The translations under genes and the position numbers were made by a program. Shown here piece by piece: positions 23,733 through 30,517 of a stretch of 64,000 nucleotides of DNA. The stretch is from Amycolatopsis vastitatis. Its GTDB lineage: Bacteria > Actinomycetota > Actinomycetes > Mycobacteriales > Pseudonocardiaceae. The stretch covers positions 186,001 through 250,000 of the forward strand of contig NZ_NMUL01000016.1 of the NCBI RefSeq assembly GCF_002234595.1, given 5' to 3'. Position 1 is the stretch's first letter; every line of letters starts with the position of its first letter. The notes below the pieces were generated by a model that worked only from the letters and a program-made list of their open reading frames with translations, did not search any database and was not told the origin of the DNA.

Positions 23733-24509
23733 ATGGCCCACGTGGAAGCTTGGCGGCCGGCGGTCCCGGGGATCGCCGAGGTCTTCCACGCGCGCTTCAC
23801 CACCCACGCCTACCCGCTCCACACGCACGACACGTGGACGCTGCTGATCGTCGACGACGGCGTCATCCGCTACGACCTCGACCGCCACCACCACGGCGCG
23901 CTCGGCCTGGCCGTGACGCTGCTGCCGCCGAACGTCGCGCACGACGGACGGGCCGCGACCAGCCACGGCTTCCGCAAGCGCGTGCTGTACCTGGACACGT
24001 CCGTGCTGGGCGAAGACCTCGTCGGCGCCGCGGTCGACCAGCCGAGCGTCGCCGACGGGCTGCTGCGCACCCGGATCCACCAGCTCCACGAGTCCCTCGT
24101 CGAGCCCGGAGACGCCCTGGAAGCCGAGAGCAGGCTCGCGCTGGTCGCCGACCGGCTGCTCACCCACCTCGGCCGGCCGGCCACCCACGAACCGAAACGC
24201 GGCCTCGCCGACGACCTGAGGGAACTGCTCGACGCTCGCCTGCCGGACGCGGTGACGCTGGCCGAAGCCGGCGAGACGCTCGGCGCGCACCCGGCGTACC
24301 TCGTCCGCTGCTTCGGGGCGCGGTTCGGCCTGCCGCCGCACCGCTACCTGACCGGCCGCCGCGTCGACCGCGCCCGCCGTTTGCTTCTCGACGGCGCCCC
24401 GGCCGCCGAGGTCGCCGCCACGGCGGGGTTCACCGACCAGGCCCACCTGACCCGGCACTTCAAGCGCTACCTGGGCACGACGCCGTCGCGGTACGCGAAA
24501 ACCCGGTGA
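23733..24509 (+). CDS. AraC-family transcriptional regulator with cupin-like sensor domain
   Basis: The product has 258 residues. The N-terminal domain has the AraC cupin pattern (AYPLHTHDTWTLLIVDDG, VTLLPPNVAHDG). Two helix-turn-helix units fill the last ~100 residues (VTLAEAGETLGAHPAYLVRCF and AAEVAATAGFTDQAHLTRHF), ending with GTTPSRYA. TACGTT ends 6 nt before the ATG, so the transcript is likely leaderless. The divergent DUF2000 gene is the natural candidate target. Confidence 0.92.
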   Translation: MAHVEAWRPAVPGIAEVFHARFTTHAYPLHTHDTWTLLIVDDGVIRYDLDRHHHGALGLAVTLLPPNVAHDGRAATSHGFRKRVLYLDTSVLGEDLVGAAVDQPSVADGLLRTRIHQLHESLVEPGDALEAESRLALVADRLLTHLGRPATHEPKRGLADDLRELLDARLPDAVTLAEAGETLGAHPAYLVRCFGARFGLPPHRYLTGRRVDRARRLLLDGAPAAEVAATAGFTDQAHLTRHFKRYLGTTPSRYAKTR

Positions 24510-24582
24510 CGACGCCGCAGAACTTCCTCATCGCGATCGGCGGTCGCCGGTCACCGGCCCGGCGCTGTGTCAAGATGACGGC

Positions 24583-25164
24583 ATGCTGCGCGAACTGCAC
24601 CTGACCGGCGACCCGGCGGCCGACAAGCTGCTGAACGACGACCCGTTCGCCCTGCTCGTCGGGATGCTCCTGGACCAGCAGTTCCCCATGGAGCACGCCT
24701 TCGCCGGCCCGCGGAAGATCGCCGACCGGATGGACGGCTTCTCCCTGGCGAAGATCGCCGCGACCGATGTCGAGAAGTTCGTCGAGATGTGCGTGGTGCC
24801 GCCGGCGATCCACCGCTACGGCGGCTCGATGGCCCGCCGCGTCCACGCGCTCGCGCAGCACATCATCGAGACCTACGACGGCCGCACGGAGGGCATCTGG
24901 CTCGACGGGCGCCCGAAACCGGACGGCCCGGAAGTCCTGAAGCGACTGCGTGCGCTGCCCGGGTTCGGCGAGCAGAAGGCCAAGATCTTCCTGGCCCTGC
25001 TGGGAAAGCAGCGCGGCATCCAGCCGAAGGGCTGGCGCGAGGCGGCCGGCGCGTACGGCGACCGCGGCTCGCGCCGGTCGATCGCCGACGTCACGAGCGC
25101 CGAAACCCTCGCCGAGGTCCGCGCGTTCAAGAAGGCCGCCAAGGCCGCGGCCACATCGGGCTAA
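24583..25164 (+). CDS. HhH-GPD-type base excision repair protein
   Basis: The product has 193 residues. The helix-hairpin-helix region contains LLDQQFPMEHAFAGP and LPGFGEQKAKIFLALLGKQ, the hairpin typical of the endonuclease III/AlkA superfamily. No Fe-S cluster cysteines are visible, so it belongs to the short HhH-GPD proteins of actinobacteria rather than Nth or MutY. The C-terminus has a lysine-rich tail. A CAAGAT element ends 6 nt before the ATG. The stop is shared with the convergent gene in CTAA. Confidence 0.85.
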   Translation: MLRELHLTGDPAADKLLNDDPFALLVGMLLDQQFPMEHAFAGPRKIADRMDGFSLAKIAATDVEKFVEMCVVPPAIHRYGGSMARRVHALAQHIIETYDGRTEGIWLDGRPKPDGPEVLKRLRALPGFGEQKAKIFLALLGKQRGIQPKGWREAAGAYGDRGSRRSIADVTSAETLAEVRAFKKAAKAAATSG

Positions 25165-25718
25165 CGCACCCAGACGCGCAGCGGACCCCACGGCTCGGCG
25201 CCGTGGTCCAGCGCGACCCGCAGCGCGTCGCCGTGTTCGTAGCCGACCACCGGGACGCCCGGGAACGCCGAAGCCACCGCCGCCACCGCGCCGGGCCAGG
25301 ACTCGTCCGGTCCCGAGAAGTTGGACAGCCCCACCACGCCGTCGCCGCGGTGGGCGACGACCGTCGCCGGGCCGCGGGACAGCACAGCCACCGAGTCGTC
25401 GGCCGGGAAGCCGTGGGCGGCCGCCCGCCGCCAGCCCGGCTCGGGGATGCCCGGCCCGCACTCGATCCACGTCGCCTCGAACAAGATCGAGAACCCCGGC
25501 AGCTCCAGGGTCGCGAAGCTGTCCTTCACGGAACACCCCGCCGAGCCGTCGACGAACGGGAGGATGTCGGCGGCGGTGGCGTCCGGGGTCAGCGTCACCG
25601 CGTCCGGGTAGTACTCCGGGGTGCGGCGCGGGCTCGTCCACGCCCGCGGGCCGAACCGCCCGCCGCACACCAGATCGCACCAGGCCGCGTTCTCCGCGAC
25701 CGTCCACTCAAGACGCAT
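25161..25718 (-). CDS. Hypothetical cytoplasmic protein, possibly acetyltransferase-like
   Basis: The product has 185 residues from the ATG at 25718. It contains a segment (DAVTLTPDATAADILPFVDG, SVKDSFATLELPGF) seen in actinobacterial proteins that are sometimes labelled GNAT N-acetyltransferases, and a C-terminal part with VVGLSNFSGPDESWPGA. The acetyl-CoA loop is not obvious, so the enzymatic call is weak. The start overlaps the stop of a 49-residue protein gene as ATGA, and the stop overlaps the HhH-GPD gene. Confidence 0.65.
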   Translation of the reverse strand: MRLEWTVAENAAWCDLVCGGRFGPRAWTSPRRTPEYYPDAVTLTPDATAADILPFVDGSAGCSVKDSFATLELPGFSILFEATWIECGPGIPEPGWRRAAAHGFPADDSVAVLSRGPATVVAHRGDGVVGLSNFSGPDESWPGAVAAVASAFPGVPVVGYEHGDALRVALDHGAEPWGPLRVWVR

Positions 25719-25867
25719 CACAGCAGACCGGCGAGCTTGTACAGCCCGAGACTTCCCGCCACCGCGACGTTCAGGCTCGCGCCGGTGCCCGCCGCCCATT
25801 CGCGAGCCAGCCAGCCCGGCGGGCCGAGGTTCGCGCCCGCGCAACGGCCACAGCGGCGCGGCCACAT
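25718..25867 (-). CDS. 49-residue CxxC protein coupled to the downstream gene
   Basis: The small frame encodes MWPRRCGRCAGANLGPPGWL followed by AREWAAGTGA and a hydrophobic C-terminus. Two facts support it as a gene: TAGACT ends 7 nt before the ATG, a leaderless promoter, and the TGA stop overlaps the next ATG. The C-G-R-C pair at residues 6-9 could bind a metal with a partner, since only two cysteines are present. Function is unknown. Confidence 0.5.
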   Translation of the reverse strand: MWPRRCGRCAGANLGPPGWLAREWAAGTGASLNVAVAGSLGLYKLAGLL

Positions 25868-25942
25868 GTCCCGGAGTCTAACCCGTTCGCGGGGTCCACG
25901 GCGCCCGTTATCGCTCTTACTCTGGAGACGGAGGTGAAGCCC

Positions 25943-26131
25943 ATGCACGCAGGAGTAGGAGACGAGATCCAGGTGCACGGCCGGACGGTCGGCTCGGCCG
26001 AGCAGCGCGGCGAGATCCTCGAGGTCCGCGGACCCGACGGCGCGCCGCCCTATCTGGTGCGGTTCGCCGACGGGCACGAAGGACTCGTCTATCCCGGGCC
26101 CGACTGCGAGGTCCTGACGCACGCCGACTAG
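25943..26131 (+). CDS. DUF1918 domain protein
   Basis: The product has 62 residues. GGAGG (25930-25934) is 8 nt before the ATG at 25943, which is preferred over the GTG at 25934. VGDEIQVHGRTVGSAEQRGEI and PYLVRFADGHEGLVYPGPD match DUF1918, a small SH3-like actinobacterial family of unknown role. A TACTCT -10-like element lies just upstream. The stop overlaps that of the convergent MFS gene in CTAG. Confidence 0.85.
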   Translation: MHAGVGDEIQVHGRTVGSAEQRGEILEVRGPDGAPPYLVRFADGHEGLVYPGPDCEVLTHAD

Positions 26132-27303
26132 ACCGCGACCTGTTCCCGGGGCTCGCGGACGCGCCCCCACGCCGCGCCGACCAGCAGCAGCGCGACGAGG
26201 GTCAGCGCGGCCGCGACCTCGGGCAGCAGCAGCGGGCCGCCGGAGGCCAGCACCGCGCCGCCGACGACGCCGGACAGGCCGACGCCGAGGTAGATCGCGG
26301 ACGCGTTGAGCGAGAGCACCAGGCCGGCGTGCCCCGGCGACAGCTCGATCAGGCGGTGCTGCACCGGCGGGTTGAACGACCACGTCGCCAGGCCCCACAC
26401 GAACAGCGAGATCCCGGCCCCGACCGGCGTCACCGTCGTCAGGGGCAGCAGTGCCATCACGGCGGTGGTGGCCACGGTGACCACGAGCAGCGGCGCCCGC
26501 GAACCCCAGCGGTCGGTCACCCGGCCGCCCGCGAAGTTGCCGACCGCGCCGCCGACGCCGTAGCAGAAGAGCAGCACCGTCACGGTCGTGCCGTGCACGC
26601 CCGCGGTCGCCGCCAGCAGCGGTGAGACGAACGTGTAGACCATGAACGCGGCCAGGCAGGCGAGCACCGTCGTGGCCAGCATGACGAGCACCCGCGGGTC
26701 GCGGCCCGCGGCGAACCGCTCGGCGAGACTCACCCGCGGCGGTGCGGCGACCGTGGGCAGCGCGAAGCGCACGGCCAGCGCGCTCGCCAGCGAAAACGCC
26801 GCGACCAGCGCGAACGCCGTCCGGTAGCCGAGGTGCTGGGAAATGAGGCTGCCCAGCGGGACGCCGAAGATGAGCGCGACCGTCAGGCCGCCGAAGACCA
26901 GCGCGACCGCGCGGCCACGGCGTTCGGGGACGGTCAGCTCGGCCGCCACCGCGCTCGCCGCGGGCGTGAACACCGCGGCGCCGACCGCGGTCACCACCCG
27001 GGCCACCAGCAGGGAGCCGTAGCCGGGCGCGAGCGCGGCGAACAGGTTGCCGGCTCCGGTGACGGCGAGCGCGGCGACCAGCAGCGTCCGGCGTTCCCAG
27101 GTGCCGGTGGCGGCGGCGAACACCGGCGAGCCGATCGCGTACGCGATGGCGAAGGCGGTCACGAGCTGGGCCGCGGCGGTGGCCGAGACGTGCAGCTCGC
27201 CGGTCAGCGCGGGCAGCAGGCCGGCGACGATGTAGCCGCTGGTCCCGACGCCGAAGGCGCCGAAGGCGAGGATCGAGATCCTCGGCTGAGCGGGTGCGGA
27301 CAT
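26128..27303 (-). CDS. Major facilitator superfamily transporter
   Basis: The product has 391 residues and about twelve transmembrane helices. GSPVFAAATGTWERRTLL is the family loop 2-3 region, and GFGVPLGS-like and SNLG-like helix packing motifs resemble the drug:proton antiporter-1 group (AraJ/CmlA-type). The ATG at 27303 is divergent from an ArsR-family gene 109 bp away; the shared region contains two ACGTCGTA repeats. Efflux controlled by that regulator is a reasonable inference, but the substrate is unknown. Confidence 0.88.
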   Translation of the reverse strand: MSAPAQPRISILAFGAFGVGTSGYIVAGLLPALTGELHVSATAAAQLVTAFAIAYAIGSPVFAAATGTWERRTLLVAALAVTGAGNLFAALAPGYGSLLVARVVTAVGAAVFTPAASAVAAELTVPERRGRAVALVFGGLTVALIFGVPLGSLISQHLGYRTAFALVAAFSLASALAVRFALPTVAAPPRVSLAERFAAGRDPRVLVMLATTVLACLAAFMVYTFVSPLLAATAGVHGTTVTVLLFCYGVGGAVGNFAGGRVTDRWGSRAPLLVVTVATTAVMALLPLTTVTPVGAGISLFVWGLATWSFNPPVQHRLIELSPGHAGLVLSLNASAIYLGVGLSGVVGGAVLASGGPLLLPEVAAALTLVALLLVGAAWGRVREPREQVAV

Positions 27304-27412
27304 GGGCTGGGCCCCCAAGCGAAGCAGGCGATTGGTTCGACGAACGTCGTAGTTCGACAGTCACCGTACTACGTCACTGCCGCAATTTCGACCGACGTCG
27401 TACGATGAGCCC
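27304..27412. promoter_or_regulatory. Divergent control region between MFS and ArsR-family genes
   Basis: The octamer ACGTCGTA occurs at 27344-27351 and again at 27395-27402, 51 bp apart, with a related CTACGTCA near 27370. The second copy runs into TACGAT (27401-27406), a -10 element that ends 6 nt before the ArsR-family ATG. The repeats are candidate operator sites. Confidence 0.5.
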
Positions 27413-27736
27413 ATGGCCAAGACCGACACACTGCCGCCGATCGCCCACCCGGCCCGGGAGGAGATCACCGTCGAGAGCGTGCTCCGCGCCCTCGCCGACC
27501 CGGTGCGACTGGCCATCGTCCGGCAGCTCGCGGGCACCGGGCAGGAGATCGCGTGCGGCGGGCTCACCGTGCCGGTGACCAAGTCCACACTCACCCACCA
27601 CCTGAGCATCCTGCGCCAGGCCGGCGTCGTCGCGGGCCGCCAGGAAGGCACGACCCGGTTCAACTCGTTGCGCCGCAACGATCTTGACGCCCTGTTCCCG
27701 GGTCTGCTGGACGGCGTTCTGGCCGCTCCGCGCTGA
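27413..27736 (+). CDS. ArsR-family winged-helix regulator
   Basis: The product has 107 residues. The helix-turn-helix reads LRALADPVRLAIVRQLAG and TKSTLTHHLSILRQAGVVAGR, with the wing RQEGTTRFNSLRRND. The classical ELCVCDL metal-binding segment is absent; one Cys lies in EIACGGL. It is therefore probably a non-metal ArsR-type repressor. TACGAT sits 6 nt before the ATG, predicting a leaderless mRNA. The divergent MFS gene is its probable target. Confidence 0.88.
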   Translation: MAKTDTLPPIAHPAREEITVESVLRALADPVRLAIVRQLAGTGQEIACGGLTVPVTKSTLTHHLSILRQAGVVAGRQEGTTRFNSLRRNDLDALFPGLLDGVLAAPR

Positions 27737-27929
27737 TCACCGCGTTACGGTGTGGATCGTCACCCGATATCGGGATGACAACGGCCCCCTTCCCTTGTTG
27801 GACTGGGCGTAGGCAGCTCACGGCGCTGGGGCCGATTGGCTGTCTTTATTTATGCCCGCCAACTGAACCGATCCAGTAACTGAGCCTGGAACGGCCAAGT
27901 AATCGTTTACCCACCTTGGAAGGAGTGCC
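27737..27929 (+). promoter_or_regulatory. 193-nt AT-richer leader upstream of a CmlR-like efflux gene
   Basis: No gene is supported here. The region holds the perfect 12-bp palindrome CCCGATATCGGG (27763-27774), a TACGGT -10-like element (27746-27751), a run TTTATTTATG, and a very short start-to-stop frame of four codons at 27852-27866. AAGGAG lies 6 nt before the GTG at 27930. A transcript leader with regulatory function is possible but unproven. Confidence 0.4.
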
Positions 27930-29114
27930 GTGCCCGTCGCGCTGCTCGCGCTCGCCATCGGAGCTTTCGGCATCGGGACCACCGAGTTCGTCATGATGGG
28001 CGTGCTGCCCCAGGCGGCCGCCGACTTCGGCGTCGACATCCCGACCGCCGGCTACCTCATCTCCGCCTACGCCCTCGGCGTCGTCGTCGGCGCCCCGCTG
28101 CTCACCGCGGTCGCCGTCCGGCTGCCGCGCAAGACCATGCTGCTGGCCATGATGGGCCTGTTCACGCTGGGCAACGGCCTGTTCGCGCTGTCACCCAACC
28201 AGGAGTTCGGCGTCGCGTTCCGGTTCCTCGCCGGCCTGCCCCACGGCGCCTTCTTCGGCGCCGGTGCCGTCGTCGCCTCCGGCCTCGTCGGCCAGGGGGA
28301 ACGCGCCAAGGCCGTGTCGCTGATGTTCCTCGGCCTCACCCTGGCGAACGTCATCGGCGTGCCGCTGGGCACGCTGCTGGGCCAGCAGGTCGGCTGGCGC
28401 GCCACCTTCGGCGTCGTCGCCGTGATCGGCCTGGTCGCCGCGGCGGCCATCGCGAAGCTGGTGCCCCACCAGGGCCGGCCCGCGGACGCGTCGCTGCGCA
28501 CCGAGCTCGGCGCGTTCAAGCGCCCGCAGGTGCACCTCGCGCTGGCCATCGTCACCTTCGGACTCGGCGGCGTGTTCGCCTGCCTGTCCTACATCACCCC
28601 GATGCTGACCGACGTCGCCGGCTACTCGCCGTCGAACGTCACGCTGCTGCTGTCCCTGGCCGGCGTCGGCATGACGATCGGCAACCTGCTCGGCGGCCGG
28701 CTGGCCGACCGCGCGCTGATGCCGAGCCTCTACATCGCCCTGCTGGCGCTGGCGTCCGTGCTGGGCATCTTCACCATCACCGCCCAGGGCAAGGTCGGCG
28801 CGGCGATCACGATCTTCTTCGTCGGCGTCGCCGGGTTCATGATCGGCCCGATGATGCAGGCGCGGATCATGGAGAAGGCGGGCGGCACTCCGTCCCTGGT
28901 GTCGGCCGCCGTCCAGTCCGCGTTCAACATCGCGAATTCGATCGGTGCCTACCTCGGCGGCCTGGTCATCGCCGGCGGCCTCGGCCTGGTCGCCCCCAAC
29001 TGGGTCGGCGCCCTCCTCGCGGTCTTCGGACTCACCCTCGCGGTCGTCTCGGGCACATTGGACCGCCGCGAAGCCAAAGTGGAACGCCGCCGCGAACTCG
29101 CGATGGCGTCCTAA
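27930..29114 (+). CDS. MFS efflux transporter, CmlR/AraJ-like
   Basis: The product has 394 residues and twelve predicted helices. The opening IGAFGIGTTEFVMMGVLPQ and the loop GAPLLTAVAVRLPRK are characteristic of the chloramphenicol-resistance and arabinose-efflux-like branch common in streptomycetes. AAGGAG precedes the GTG by 6 nt. A 193-nt leader lies upstream, longer than for the neighbours. The true substrate cannot be read; chloramphenicol or another small toxic compound is a hypothesis. It ends tail-to-tail with the DUF3017 gene (CTAA). Confidence 0.88.
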   Translation: MPVALLALAIGAFGIGTTEFVMMGVLPQAAADFGVDIPTAGYLISAYALGVVVGAPLLTAVAVRLPRKTMLLAMMGLFTLGNGLFALSPNQEFGVAFRFLAGLPHGAFFGAGAVVASGLVGQGERAKAVSLMFLGLTLANVIGVPLGTLLGQQVGWRATFGVVAVIGLVAAAAIAKLVPHQGRPADASLRTELGAFKRPQVHLALAIVTFGLGGVFACLSYITPMLTDVAGYSPSNVTLLLSLAGVGMTIGNLLGGRLADRALMPSLYIALLALASVLGIFTITAQGKVGAAITIFFVGVAGFMIGPMMQARIMEKAGGTPSLVSAAVQSAFNIANSIGAYLGGLVIAGGLGLVAPNWVGALLAVFGLTLAVVSGTLDRREAKVERRRELAMAS

Positions 29115-29434
29115 GAGGAGCTGAACGGGCCGCCGATGATCGTCAGGGCCACGTAGAGCACGGCCGCCGCGAGCCCGGTGTAGGTCACGATGTCCACGAC
29201 CTTGCCGCGGATCGCGAGCAGGCCGGCCCTGGCGGTCGGCAGCACCGCCCGCAGCACCGCGGCGAGGAGGAGCGCGGCGCCGATCAGCGCCGCGCCCTCC
29301 CGCCAGTGGTACTGGAAGATCCGCAGCGCCGCGACGGCCACCACCAGCAGCACCACCGCGAACGGCAGCTGGCTGAACCGGCCTTGCCCGCGCCGGCGGT
29401 CGCCGATGTCCCGCCGGTCTTCGGTCATGGTCAT
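29111..29434 (-). CDS. DUF3017 membrane protein
   Basis: The product has 107 residues. A charged N-terminus (TEDRRDIGDRRRGQG) is followed by three hydrophobic segments (FAVVLLVVAVAALRIFQY, LIGAALLLAAVLRAVL, YTGLAAAVLYVALTIIGG). The arrangement directly after folD, with ATGA overlap of its start and the folD stop, is the usual actinobacterial context of DUF3017. Function is unknown. Confidence 0.85.
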   Translation of the reverse strand: MTMTEDRRDIGDRRRGQGRFSQLPFAVVLLVVAVAALRIFQYHWREGAALIGAALLLAAVLRAVLPTARAGLLAIRGKVVDIVTYTGLAAAVLYVALTIIGGPFSSS

Positions 29435-30288
29435 CAGCCTTGAACCGAGCGTTCCGCCGCCTCGACGACGTTGCTGACGAGCATCGCCCGCGTCATCGGG
29501 CCGACCCCGCCCGGGTTCGGCGAGACCCAGCCCGCCACGTCGGACACTCCCGGGTGGACGTCGCCGGTGAGCTTGCCGTCCACGTGGGACACGCCGACGT
29601 CGAGCACCGCGGCGCCCGGCGCGACCATGTCCGGCGTGATGATCCCGGGCACCCCGGCCGCGGCGACCACGACGTCGGCGCGGCGGACCTCGGCCGCGAG
29701 GTCGCGGGTGCCGGTGTGGCAAAGGGTCACGGTGGCGTTCTCGCTGCGGCGAGTCAGCAGCAGACCCAGCGTCCGGCCGACGGTGATGCCGCGGCCGACC
29801 ACGGTGACGCGCGCGCCGTTCAGCTCGACGCCGTGGCGCTTGAGCAGCTCGATGATGCCGTACGGCGTGCACGGCAGCGCCCCGCGCTGGCCGAGCACCA
29901 GCCGCCCGAGGCTGACCGGCGCGAGACCGTCGGCGTCCTTCTCCGGGTCGATCCGCTCCAGCACGCGGTTCGCGTCCAGGTGCTTCGGCAGCGGGAGCTG
30001 CACGATGTAGCCGTGGCACGCCGGGTCGGCGTTCAGCTCGTCGATGACGGCTTCGAGCTTCTCCTGGGTGATGTCGGCGGGCAGGTCGCGGCGGATCGAG
30101 TTGATCCCGATCTTCCCGCTGTCGGCGTGCTTCATCCGCACGTACGAGTGCGACCCCGGGTCGTCGCCGACCAGGACCGTGCCGAGGCCGGGCGTCACCC
30201 CCTTCGCGGCCAGGGCCGCGACGCGGGGCTCGAGCTCCGCGAAAATGGCGTTCTTGGTGGCCTTGCCGTCGAGAATCTTCGCCGTCAC
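29434..30288 (-). CDS. folD: Bifunctional methylenetetrahydrofolate dehydrogenase/cyclohydrolase
   Basis: It interconverts 5,10-methylene-THF and 10-formyl-THF, feeding PurN and PurH encoded further along. The product has 284 residues from the GTG at 30288, the family length; CAGAAT ends 7 nt upstream, so the mRNA may be leaderless. Visible motifs are the catalytic Tyr and Lys in SYVRMKHADSGKIGI, PLPKHLD, CTPYGIIELL, and the NADP loop GRGITVGRTLG. The C-terminal PNPGGVGPMTRAML is diagnostic. It is coupled to the DUF3017 gene. Confidence 0.96.
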   Translation of the reverse strand: MTAKILDGKATKNAIFAELEPRVAALAAKGVTPGLGTVLVGDDPGSHSYVRMKHADSGKIGINSIRRDLPADITQEKLEAVIDELNADPACHGYIVQLPLPKHLDANRVLERIDPEKDADGLAPVSLGRLVLGQRGALPCTPYGIIELLKRHGVELNGARVTVVGRGITVGRTLGLLLTRRSENATVTLCHTGTRDLAAEVRRADVVVAAAGVPGIITPDMVAPGAAVLDVGVSHVDGKLTGDVHPGVSDVAGWVSPNPGGVGPMTRAMLVSNVVEAAERSVQG

Positions 30289-30517
30289 GCGCCCCATTCT
30301 GGCAAAGCGACCCCCGCGCGTCGCTTCCAGGCGTGACCGGTCGCAGCGCGTAGAGTCCCCGCTACCCCAGACGGTCCATTCGCGACACCGCCCGCGATCA
30401 AGCTGTGATCTATGACATGTCGCATCGCGCGAGGTCAGACCGTGTACCACCGGGTGAGCGGGCGGCAAAACCCACATGCGGGGTGCACTCACGCGCGCGA
30501 ACAGTCAAAATGTGCGG

